64,000 nucleotides of DNA from Aquila chrysaetos chrysaetos (taxonomy: Eukaryota > Chordata > Aves > Accipitriformes > Accipitridae), in the NCBI RefSeq assembly GCF_900496995.4, contig NC_044016.1, positions 25,276,932 to 25,340,931 of the forward strand, read 5' to 3'. Positions 1-25,300 of the stretch are shown here, piece after piece. The first letter of the stretch is position 1. Every line of letters begins with the position of its first letter. Position numbers and translations under genes: made by a program. The notes below the pieces were generated by a model. The model did no database searches. It saw nothing but the letters and a program-made list of their open reading frames with translations, and was not told the DNA's origin.

Positions 1-12759
<12,759 letters not shown>

Positions 12760-12997
12760 TAGACAAAATGGCAACAAATCATACTGCATTCTAAATACTG
12801 TTTGCCCACCTTCACGTTTGCTATTTAACTGCATTGGAGAGCACTAAAGTGAAGCAAAACATAATGATAGCTCTTCCTAGACTGATTATAGATTCAACTG
12901 TTCCTGGCCCAATGTTCCATGTAGCCAAATAAGATAGCATTAAATAAGAATTGGTTTCAGCCTGGAAAGAATTTGATCTTTCCATGTCTTACCTCTG

Positions 12998-13003
12998 AAT
13001 AAA
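12998..13003 (+). terminator. QPCT: QPCT poly(A) signal candidate (AATAAA)
   Basis: The first canonical AATAAA after the QPCT stop, about 240 bp downstream and followed by T-rich sequence. This would give a short 3' UTR of roughly 260 bp. Weaker or more distal sites cannot be excluded. Confidence 0.6.
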
Positions 13004-13021
13004 AAAACCCAGGATTTTTCT

Positions 13022-16000
13022 GGATTGTTATCACTGTTTTATGTCACCTATTAAGATCCCAGGAGGGAATGCCTCCCTACTTAAGCATTACCTACAGCTT
13101 TTACAAGGTGTGACCAACTTTTGCAGTGTTCAGCAATGGAAAGTTATACATTATCAAGGGGCAAAAATCACACTAAAACCAACTTCTACTTTGAGTTGAA
13201 CTAAACCACCTCATACCGAAATGAGTTGCTAGAACTCCTGACACACAGGCTGCAAGGGCTCTTGTCCACAGACAGCAGGCCACCAGGAAACAGAGAAATA
13301 ACCCAAATTCAGTTTTTTTCCCTGTTGTTTGTTGGATACTTTTTGATGGAGAAGGGTGGTGGGGAGTGATGCTAAGAGGAAGGTATGTGGGGGTTTCCAT
13401 CATGCTTTGACTGCAACAGAGGAGATACAAACAGAACAGTAGGTGGTGTGTGGGAGCAATACACCAGGACACACCATTCATTCATGTGAGAATCATTCAC
13501 AATTTGACCCAAAATAAAAAAAAACCCAAACCCAAACTGCTGTTTTTAATACAGATTACATCAGAAGTAATCATACTAGGAAAGTGATCACTTTTGAAAC
13601 TATAGTTTCATATAAATATAATTTTAAAGGCAAAGTGCTATCTATCAAGGTTAAAATGAGAGTCAGAAGCAAGAAGACAGTTTAAGCACCAAGAAGTAAG
13701 GACAAGCCATAGCCTGTATCAGAAAAAGATACTCACCAGTTTAACAACCCTGTGCTTTTACATTCTTTACTGAAATTATTTAATAAATTTAGTTTAACAC
13801 CCTGGCAAAAATCTAGCCTGGAATGAAATAAGTAGGAGAAGCCAGAAGAACAGTATTCAAAAGCTACCTACAGAAATATGGTTTCCACTGGTGAGAAAAA
13901 GATGAGAGCATTTGAAGAAAAAAAAAGCAACAAAAAACCCCACGCTGGTAAAGGGTGAACTGAGAAAAAAAAGTCAGTATTTTACTGCTCCAAAATTCTT
14001 CCATTAGAAAGTTCCATACCTAGGCAAAGAGATTTAAAAAGGAAATAAGCTATGGAATTGTGGGCATGTCAGATTTGGCCTGTATTTTGCCATTTTCCTA
14101 AAGCAAACATTTCTGAACTTAAGACAATATTTACATACATATTTTAAAGTCACAATAGAAATATGTATTTACAGCAATGCAAATTTGTAAAATTTTACTA
14201 TTACAGGACAGCCTGAAAATGAAATTCAGTCTGGTTTTGTTGCTCAAGATGAAACAAAAGCATTTTATGTTTTCCCATCAGTTTAACATTTGTGAGAAAT
14301 GTTTCTATTTTGCATGCACCTTCTGAAATAGAATACAATGAAAATTCTAAAAATTGGACAGATGTGTTTATTTTCAGATATTACTGTACATCAAAGCTAT
14401 TTCAACTCTTTGCTATCATATTCTCCTCTACTTCAGCCCATGAGAAAACATTCTAAACAACTAAATTAAATCCTCTGAAGTTTGAATACTCTGAGCAATG
14501 TAAGGCACCTACTGCACCCTCCAAAGTGGTGAAAAAAAGGTAACAAAATTGCTATATACAGAAATATTAAACATGAGTTTGTGTGGCTAATTTCATTTTT
14601 ACAGGTGAACTCTTGTGGTACTTCATACTTTGCAGGGCCTCTGAAAAATGCAGTATGCATTTGCAGTGTGCACTGCTACTCTGCTTCTTCAGGAATTTGG
14701 AAGTTAACTTAAAATAGGCTTCGCTATGAAATGTGAGACCAGAAGGTTGTTATAACTGGGAAAAGCCTATTTTTTAAAAATCTCTAATAGAGTTAGTTGA
14801 AACCATACTTTAACCATGTAGTACACCAAACCTCTGGTACGTCAGTTTTGTCACCAACTTCTCACTGCCTGAGCATGCAGTTCTCCCGAGTTATGTTTAC
14901 TCAGTTCAAAGAAATGAGATACAGGTTGGTGTAGTATGATTCAATGGTTCTAAAAACACAAAGAAAACATGAGGTGGCTTTCATTTTTTTTTTCCCCTTG
15001 GGTTTTGGGGGGCAGTGGCAGGGTACAGGAAAAGAGAGCCATCTCTTAACTGGATGTGAGCCCTGAAAAGGGTTTACTTAAAGAGGGGAGGGTCATCATC
15101 TTAGCAATTTATACGATCCATCATTCCTTTAAAAAATAACTGCTGGAAGGAAAACTTAGATCAGCCCAATAACCATGTTAATCCAAGAATCTAAGCTCCC
15201 AAAAGCACAAGAACCTGAAGTAGTCACTAAAGCAAAGACATGGTGCAAGGTGGGTTCTCACTGCTGCTAAGGCAGAGGAGAACAAGCAGGTAGGAGAAAG
15301 TCTAGCCATTTGATAGAATACCCAGAAAACAAAAAATACAAGTGAAAAGACCAGGAGTGGTATCTCTTCCACTCTTGGTTTCAACACTGAGTATCACTAA
15401 GTATCCAGATCTGTAGGATCTAGACATGCACGGTACAGATAATCACTTCAGAATTCAGACAGGCTTTATGTTGAAGAACCTATCCCTGGATAGTTTCTCT
15501 GTCCCTGTTCAATGGTGGCAGTAGGGGACAGAAATCAACTGAGGGACTTCAACTAATCTAATAGTAACACAAATCAGCAGAATTGCTGCACAGGTTCTCT
15601 CCTTGAAGAGGATTTGTCACATCTCAGTCAAGGGGGGGCAGGGGGGGGAAATCAGCTATCTACCACCCGCGAGAGGCTGTCACTGGCTTGTCAGAGTCCT
15701 TCCAAAGGTGTATGTGGTTATTACTTGGGTGAAGGGAACGCAGAACAGAATGAACTCAAGAGCCAGTACTCGATAGGTAACACTGCAAAAAAACCCCCAT
15801 ATTACATTAGTTATTTGTATTGTAGTGGGTGCTCTAGCTCCCTTTATATCAGGACAGTGCAGTTTTTCACAAGAATCTTAAGCCTAAGTGAATGCCCCTC
15901 AAATTCGCTAAAGCTTGATGCGTTTGCCTACAAGTGAAGTGATCCTATGCAATCACAGTTGGAACAAGTTAAGAGAGTAACAGTGCCAAATCCTCTGGTA

Positions 16001-18808
16001 GACAGAAATGACAGTGAGCACCAGTCTTCTTTTTTCTCTAGCTGGAGCAGCATTCCTATCACTAGGAATGAAGACGATATAAATTAGCAATTCTTATTCA
16101 CCACATTTCAAATAAACAATTAGCTTGTGACCACCTAACAGCAAAATACAATTAGAAAAGACAAAATGCAGTAAAAATGCTTTCTGTAGAATTATTACAA
16201 GGACCCAGTCTACATTGGCAGCAGACCCAGCAAAACAGTTCTGAAGTTTCACACATCTGCTCATTGAGATTGAAGTATCACCCGAGAGCATCACTTAATC
16301 AATCAATATATATAAAAAGATAACTATAAAATCTTGTACACAAATTACCACTTTTTCCTTGTCATTTAAGGATGACATTGATTTTATTTTCCTCATATAA
16401 AAGGAGACATTTTACTCTGTGCTGATTTAACAAATATTCTTAATATATTCATAACAATAAAGCAGCTAAAAAGCTGTTCTAATCTCTAAAAGAATCTTTA
16501 TCATCTGCACATATGATATATATTGTAAACAATCACTCCAAAAAATAATTTTGTTAAAGTGATAATATTGCACTCAGAATTCTGGGATTCTCATTCTCCC
16601 TTCTCATTTTAAATCAAAGATCAGCTTCATTTTTTATGAAAATGGAGCTTTAATTTTCTACTAAAAACAAGTAGGCATGCAATCAATATATACAATGTAT
16701 TTAAAATATCAGAAAAAGGGCAAGTGTTTGGTTATGAAACTGGAGTAAGGAACAATTTTCAAATAGGCCACACCAGAGTAGTATATTGTAAACATTCTGC
16801 TGGCTCTAAGGTGTTGCAGATGCTGTAGAGTGCAGTCTAGTTCAGCACCCAAGAGGTACAGAGAATCTGTTCAAGTGTTCTGTACTTCAGTGAATTTCTA
16901 TGCAGCGATGGCACATGTGAAGACTACACATAAAGACAGAGTAATGAAACAAAGGTGATTACTGAGCCAATACTGACCTCATAGAGACATAGCCAGCTGA
17001 TATAAGTCCACTGTAATCTTCAAATGCAAGTTTTCTGGGTCATTACATTTTCTAACACAGCAGTGGAACTGTTACTCTTGCTGCAAATGAAGTACAGAAC
17101 TAGATTCCCTACTTGTAGCTTACATGGACTGTATACCAGTGGCAGTCTCGACACTACCCTCAGCCTAAAACATCCCGGCAAGATACCATCATGCAGAATG
17201 TCACCTTGCTTTGTTTGCAAGAGTGACACCCTCCTCCATGCATTGGAGCAAGAAACACAGGTGGGGGGGGGGGGGGGGAGAGGAAAGCAATGTCCTTATG
17301 CAGAAAAAGAAATCCTCAGCCAGTGCAGAGGCCACAGATCTTCAAAATTCAAATGAAGACTGTTTTCTCAACTCAGTTCTACAAGAGAAAGATTTCTCTA
17401 TCAAACCCATTATCTTCAGGTAACATAATATCTTTGGAGTCCCTGAGATACTACAGCTCCATGTAACGACCTTGGACAAATGGAGAGACTTAGTATACAG
17501 ATTAACAAGGTGGAAGCCAATATATAGCACCCTGAGTTGCAAGTGAAACAATAGGAATAGGCAACCCATGCCTCAGCAGACAAGAGATGCAGGAGAAAGT
17601 GCAGAGGAGGTGTTGGCTAGGGAATTATAAGCTAACATACTGCACAGGAGAACAGAAAAAATTGAAGTATTTCTAAAAGGCCTTTCCCTCTTATCAGAGC
17701 AGTGAAGAAAGACAGCAGTCAGAGGGAAGAGCTGTCTGAGAAAGGCCCTGAAGAGACATGGCCTTCTGGATGTACAGAAGAACGATTATGCAAAAACAGA
17801 GACAAGGTAGCAGTCTTGTTCCAAGCGTGCCCCAAAGGTTAAGCACTCTAGCAATGACTAAGAACTGTCATCGATCACTGACCTGTACTCTGGATATAAA
17901 CCAGGAATATAAATAGATACTTTTTCCCCTGAAGCTACAGAAAAAATACAAAGAGGAAAAATACAAAGTCACAATCGAATCAGAGAATACTTTCCATAGT
18001 CAAAAATTAAATACTGGCTTCAGAAACAATACAGCCATCTGCTCTGTATCTTACATAGGGTTAATCATAAAAAAGAGGTGCTTGTAAAATCTTAAGTTTG
18101 AAATATTTTATTTCCCAGTATATTGCTAAATAATTTTGCAGTTAAACCAAAAAGGAAGAAATATCAGAGATGAATATGGAATACTTACAACTAGAAAATG
18201 GTTGCTGAACCATCTGAATTTCTATAAAAGCATCAATAAAAATGTAGAAACATGGTCTCACAAAATTAATTGGAATCTGAAATGCCAGATTGTCTTCACA
18301 ATGGCCACAATATGAATATTGATGGATTTTTGCAACCAAAAACTAATTGTGACTTTGCCAAAAGACAGCTTAATACAGCAATCAAAACATCTCTAAAAAC
18401 CTGGACTTTTATTTCCGCAATTTCCTAGTCTCTCAGCTATTCAGCATTCAGTAAGCAATTGTCATTAGAAAAAAAAATGCTACCTGGTCACAATTTTACT
18501 CTCTTATGGAGTTGTGCTATATCACAATACATTCTTGGGAAAATAAAGAAAAGTGAATAAAAAGCTGAATAGAAATAGACACTCTATAAAAACTACCTGT
18601 AAAGTATCATAAGTCTGGAAAATATTTGTGGCATTATACAGGCTGCTGCTGATGCAAAGAAAAAAATTGCAATTTAACCATTTCATGAATATGAACAATG
18701 CACTTGTTCCCAGCCATTTAGAATGATCTGACATTCCAAATGTTTATAAAAATTGGGTAATAAAAGAATTAAGTCAATACCCTTAAGTACAATAAATAAT
18801 GCTGTTTA
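13022..18808. other. Convergent intergenic interval / SLC30A6 3' UTR
   Basis: 5.8 kb between the QPCT poly(A) signal and the SLC30A6 stop. No exon, RNA gene or named transposon could be recognised. The right part must hold the SLC30A6 3' UTR (minus strand); several minus-strand AATAAA candidates exist (for example complementing TTTATT near 18409 and 18107), but I cannot choose between them. A 16-G run lies at 17263-17278. Confidence 0.6.
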
Positions 18809-19306
18809 TTATGGTCGGGGTTGACCATGAGCGTTTGTTCCATATCTGCTTGGGACATTTGTAAAACCAGTTCTGAATCCTTGAGTTGCTCCCATTCCCG
18901 GTATTCCAAATCCTTGATTGAGTACAGTGCTGTAGGGTGTGGATCCATGATTAAAGCCCAATCCATAGGGCCTTGTTTGAGTGTTTAAAAGGATGACTGG
19001 ACTCACGTTTTTGCCTGGTGTATTAAAAGAAAATTCTGGCGGTGGGCTGCTGGGCTTAGCTGGAGTGGATGTAACAGGGTGCAAATTATCAGCAGCTTTC
19101 AAAGATGGCATTGGAATAACATGATGATCCGAAAGGTTCAGAATATTGTTTGCAATAGGCACAGATGATAAGGTAGGTCTGATCCAGTCATCTTTGAAAA
19201 TCTGAACAGTCAAGGTAGAGACCAATGTGTATAATCTGTTAGTGACATGGGCAAGTACCATTTGTTCATTTGCATCTCTCCGAATTCGGACATGTACTGA
19301 TCCAGC
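18809..19306 (-). CDS. SLC30A6: SLC30A6 exon 14 (terminal coding exon)
   Basis: 165 codons plus TAA, residues 296-460, acceptor TTTCTAG. It encodes the end of the cytosolic ferredoxin-like domain ([27 protein letters not shown]) and the disordered tail ([32 protein letters not shown]) ending GQPRP. The stop overlaps AATAAA as TAATAAA. It is the longest exon of the gene. Confidence 0.97.
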   Translation of the reverse strand, partial: AGSVHVRIRRDANEQMVLAHVTNRLYTLVSTLTVQIFKDDWIRPTLSSVPIANNILNLSDHHVIPMPSLKAADNLHPVTSTPAKPSSPPPEFSFNTPGKNVSPVILLNTQTRPYGLGFNHGSTPYSTVLNQGFGIPGMGATQGFRTGFTNVPSRYGTNAHGQPRP

Positions 19307-22300
19307 CTAGAAAGTGATAAAAATAAGTTGGCTGTTAACTGTTACTTCAATAAAGATTCTCCATATGCATTCAAGAAGAGGTAAGTTATCCTGCAGAGAA
19401 TTATGCAAAGACCTTTCACAGTGGAGACTACCGACTGAACTGAGAAACTTATTAAGTAATTCCATAATTAGGATACATTTTGATCTTTCCTAATGCGTTA
19501 AACTCTTATGAACATAGCAAGATCATCATTCAGGAAAAGTGAGACTTAAAACCAAACTATAAAATACAACATGTGATGGCAGGAATGGAAAGGCAACAGC
19601 CGGGGAAAAAAGCGGAAAAGAACAAAGTGCAGACAAACTCCATAGGCCAAATTTAGGAAAAAGTGTCATCACTGTGCTGTTGGAGCAGATGAGAGGACAA
19701 CACGCGTGGCAGACACGCTCAAATTGGGACCATTAGCAAGAACAGAGGCAACGCCCCTTGTGGAACTCAAACTTAAAGAGTTTCTCCTGGATGTGCGCAT
19801 AACTGCAGGCTGCCCCTGCCTTCCTCTCAGTAACACTATCTCATTTACCTTGAACTACTGCTGCAGAAGAGAATAGGACACAAAACAGAACCCCTCACAT
19901 GCATTTTCAGTTCATATTTAATGAAGAACATGGTTCACACCTTGTGCTATATAAGCCATTTTTACATCAGATGGTGCAGCTGAAAACATATCCAGGTCTC
20001 AGGAAGTTTCTACTACAATCTGGAAGGTGCCAATAGGTAAATATGCTTACAAAGGTTTTGTAAATATCTGTGATCAATCCAACAATGCTGTGACCCAGTA
20101 TTTTGGGTAGCAGAATAGTAAACTGAAAGCTGTTTTCACATCAGCAAGTCAGAGCTGCTGCCTTTTTCTTTTTTTAAGAAGGGTAGCATACTGGAAGAAT
20201 TCAGAAGTAGAGAAAAATTCTAACAGTCTTAATCTTCTGGCTGTCACAACATACCTGCATCAACTTAGGAATAACTGAGTTCTGTGTAATCATTCTGTAT
20301 CACAAAAAAACCCTTGCTTGCTTTCAGCTTACAGAACATGAGTACACAACTGTAGTTGTTTTATTCCCCCCCGCCCCGAAATGCTGAAAACATATGACTC
20401 TACAGTAGGCCTTTGGTACCTATAGGTTTACAGTTTCCTTTTTCTCCCCTCTGAGACAATTTACGCTAATATACCATTTGAAAAATGTCTTTACTATTGT
20501 TTGGGGTTTTCTTCACTGCCAAAATACAAAACAAATTTTACAGTTGCAAAATGCATGCTTTAATCCAGGGGTCCAATATACTTAAATAATATTAACCAAT
20601 TACAAAGCTTTAAAAAAAATATAAAGGACAGGGGAAGAGAAGTTTTGCAATAAATCACAAGGACTGAGTATTGACTCCAGCAAATTTTTTTATATTTAAG
20701 ATTTCAGGAGAAATATCATACATTATTTAAATAAAAAATTTAAAATAGTAACTGACAACTCTTTTTTAAAGGCTAAAAAGACAATAGACATAACTTACCA
20801 AAGTGCCAAAACCTAATGTCCAGAAATGCTCATTTCGAACTTCTAAGACGCCATCCAAAGTTGAAACCTAATTTTACACAAACATCCAGAAATATGAAAA
20901 TAAATTAGAAATAATGTTTCAAATCCTTTTAGAAATGTACTTTTACACATAGCTGAATAATACAGCATTTTCAGTAGTGAAATAAAAGCTTCCATACACA
21001 GAACAATGTCTGCTAATGATGCTGCTAATGCTTATCTACTGTAGTTTTGCTACCCTTAAACATCCAAATCCACCAAAAAAGTGGAATTAAGTAACTAATT
21101 TCAAGTAACTCTTGCTGCCAAACTGCAATATTTTCTCAACTCGATATGCTGTAAGTCAACAGCTGCCTGTACTCATTTTCCTCCCCCCCTCACATTTGTA
21201 CACCACTTTGAACAGTAGCTCAAATTTATTCAATAAAAACAGTCTGCACTACTTTAACAGATTTGTTCCAGATACCTGAATGACACTATTCATCTTAGAT
21301 AGCAAGATCCATATTTTCTACATGCAGCTAAAAAATATTAAACAAATTATTCTTTAGCAATCTTCTTGGTCTACTCACAAAAACTCTTCATATTCCTGAA
21401 TGCTTATTTAATGTTAGCTGTGCACTCTATGTTATGCATTACACACTGACTTACCTCTCTAAGAAGTTTATCTAACTGGCCAATCACATGAGGTGGGGTT
21501 GTCTTCAAGAAAAAGAAGAGGGGGGAAAAAAAAACAAGAAAAAATTTATAATAAAGATTAACTGGCCCTGTTTAAGTGAGAGAGCCTTTAAGTCTGGTCT
21601 ACCTACACAAGAGACCAATGGCATTAAACAATAAATTCTTATGACTTTATGATGCATATTTCTACTGCCCTTAAAATTCTTCTAGCACATCACAAATTCC
21701 CCTGGGAACATCTCCTATTCAAATGCTTACAATAGATTTTATGTTTTGTAAAAAACAAGGACATTTAACAAAACTGAAACCACAAAAAACATTGGTTTGT
21801 GACGTCTTACCTGGAGTAGTACTTTCCCACTGTAAACACTCATGGGATACATGGTACCAAATGTCATCAAAGCAATTGCTATAGCAGAGGCTGTGTCTAC
21901 AGCGAAATAATTGCTAGAGAGAAAGAACAATTTTAAAGAAGAGTAGGTATTGACATTTTTGAAAGGCCTAAGAATTTTGATTCTTTTTCATTCTTTTAAA
22001 TTATATACACTCACAGAATATTACACATGCTAATCTCATCTGAACTGTACATCTTTGAAAAAAGATGAATATATTCATGGAGTTGCAATCCCATTAAAAA
22101 AAAATAATACAGCTTTTGATGAGATCATTCCTTTCATGTAAAAAATGCAATTTCCCACAAACTGGATACAAAAAGAGTTACTTTTTTTAAGCAACAACTG
22201 TACGTACTTGATTTCAATGAGCATATATGTAATGCAAAGAGCTAGAGCTCCAGCAATATCAATCAAGACAAAAGGGTTCATTCGTGGCAGAAAGATGCTA

Positions 22301-25300
22301 CTCAATCCTGGGATGATTCCACAAATACTGTAACAAACCAGAAAAAGCAGTTGTCAGCTAGCTGTTCATCATTACTTCAAAACCGAAAAGAGTTACACCC
22401 ACTATTTCGGCATTTGACTTCAAATACACCTTGCAGTCACAGCAAATCATGTCTTTGGGGACTGAAAAGGCCATTCTAATTCTGCTCAACGTTCCATAAT
22501 AGTCTGATGTCAGCAAAAATTAATCAAGTTTAGATCCACATCACATTATCTCTCATATCTGAAATTAATACTTACCTCCTGCACCTTAAATTTGCTTTAA
22601 GTCTATCTTCCCATCTACAAAACATTATACTACACTAATCTTTATACAGTTTTTCTACATGCATATCTTGTGCTCCTTTTTTTCTTCTGGTAACATAGCT
22701 AGCTGTGTCAGCTCTATGCAACACAAATACTTCACAGGTTCAGATATTGCTATTACATATATGTAAGTCTTGGGGGGTTTGCATATCACTAGTCTTCAAT
22801 CCATCTGCCACCTTGGTGTGCAAAAGTGTTCTAAAGCCAAAGCTAACTAATTCATGGAGTCTGAAAAGAGGGAGAAGACCAGCTAGCTGAATGAGAGGAG
22901 ACCCCAAAACCCATGAGGGAACATTGGGAAAAGCTATTTATTTATAGTTATCTCCTATCAATGGGAGCATGAAGAGAGAGAAGGGTTTCTGTACTTCCCA
23001 GTGAATGTAAGTGCATGTCACATACTTGAAAATTTAAAGGAAAAGACAACATGAAATGTTTTGTTGCTCTGTTTAGAACCAACTTATGTTTAGACATCAT
23101 GTGCTGGTCTGCTCCTATGAGAATTTTAATCAACATAATTACATATATGTGCAGACATTTTCTAATCAGCAGTGCTTCACAGAACACATTTGAAATAGCT
23201 GTATACATACTAACCAAATTGAGTAATTTTTTAAAAATTGTTGGTATAATTGTCTACAGGTTATCTCAAAACCCAGTAGTATTTCTAGACTGTAGATCTG
23301 GGAGCCCTTCAAAGTATCCGTGTCCTTCCCTGTAACACTGTGTTACCACATCCTTATAGTGTCTGTGATTGCTATCCACTATTTTTTTTTTTTTTTTTTT
23401 TTTTTTTGCACTGAAACTCCAGGTACTTGGGCAACCCTATTGTTAGTCTTCCAAAGCTGTTTTGCAGAATTTGGGTCTGATGATGTAATACCTTATATCC
23501 GTATAAAATCAATTCTTCTGTTTAACAAGAGCGTGTTCTCTGCATTCCTTAACTGTTTACAAAAATCACAACACGCAGAAACAGATGGGCCTTGCAGCAT
23601 AATTAACATGTTATACAATATGGTTTAACATTCTTATTTTGCTACTGACAGCATAAGTACTTGGATGAACACATATGGCTCAACATAAACATTTCTGACA
23701 TCTGACAAAATTATTTATGAACAATGTTATCTCACATTCCGACATCCAATACAAGCAGGAGGGTTAACAGATAAGATGAATGAGCAACACTGCTTCAGCC
23801 CCTAGAAGACACAGACTTTCCAGTTTCCTGCTGGACAGGTGAGGAGTTTCCATAGTTATGCTTTAGTGAGTAACCTGTTTCATATATCACATTTAAACTG
23901 CAACTATCCTAGTAATTTGCCCACCCCACAGAGTAAACAAACACAAATTACTACAAAATATATCACTCAGGTAATGATTGTTGAGAAATGCAGTTGAAGT
24001 CTGTACAGGACAAAGCTAGTTTACCTCACCTCATCCAAGGAGAATTACATACAATGTAATGAACACATTCAAAGGGAAAGTTATGCAGAAAGATGTATTC
24101 TTATTAGATTGATGTATCTAGGAAACACGAGAGACAATGTTTGCTCTAAAGTTCATACACTAGACCTACAGTAGGTGAAGCTATTCTAAAAGCTCTAATA
24201 CACAACAGTTTATGCCTCAATACCCATCCAAATTGTTACTATACACAAAAACCCAAGACTGCCTTCCAGAAGCTAACAATTTTGAAAAGCATTATAAAGC
24301 TTTACCTTCTACTAAGATCTGCAACATGCTCCTGAAGCCAACTTGTGCTGGCAGCTGCAAAAGAAAGAAGGTAATAAAGTTACTACAGGTAAAGGTATCC
24401 ATTTTAAAGTACACAAAAAATTTTATTTTAAGGGAAGAACCCAATACACTGTGAATGAACAAATGTATCTCAACAGATTCATTGCCACTTGAAAAAAAAC
24501 AAAGTCTGACTGTTCCAGGCAGTAAGTAAAATGCCAATCTCTCATAATAATCTGAAGTTATGAAATACAAATATAATGGCAGATTATAACCAACATAATT
24601 ATCCTTCTGGTAATATAAAGTATAATATATAACTATAAACAATTTACAGTTAGTGGGAATGATCACAAGCCTAATTCACAGTGAGAAAGTCCCAAGTAAA
24701 AGAGCTATTAAGTAGAATTATTACATTAATTTATTTTTAATCCATTAATACATCCATTAAATATCTTCAAAGTTCTGCTATCTGTCAGATGACCTTCACT
24801 GGTTGAATCCAAAAGACTGAAAATAAAGGGTACTTCAGTAATAAAATGATACTCAGTTTATCATATTAATGACTACATACTACTCAGAGAGCCCTATAAG
24901 CAAACTAGAGTTGAAATTCGGATGGCAATTCTAAACTGCATGAAGTTATATTAATGGAGGTAATAGTAATATATACCCACTAGTTAAGAAAGTTACCAAA
25001 CAAATTATACCTTGATAAAAATAAGAACATTAAAATCTTTTCCCAATTCTTGTTATAGATTAATTTATCACATACCTTCAGAGACATAAGCAAAAGGCTT
25101 ATTCCTAATGGAAAGCATTGTAAATAAGTTGAAAAAGAGAGCCACGAAAGTACCAACCAGCAGTCGCCCTCTAGGGAGGGGGGGAGGGAGGGGGGAAAAA
25201 GTATCTTAATTTCACATCATCACAAAACATGAAATCAAGCTGTAATTACTAGCAACAATATTAAAATACTTTGCTTGGTATCTTCCCCTGAGACTGAAAA

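Noticed and set aside
17024..17356. 110-codon plus-strand frame between QPCT and SLC30A6
   Set aside because: Interrupted by a G16 run that reads as a Gly tract; no homology recognised; no splice or promoter context.
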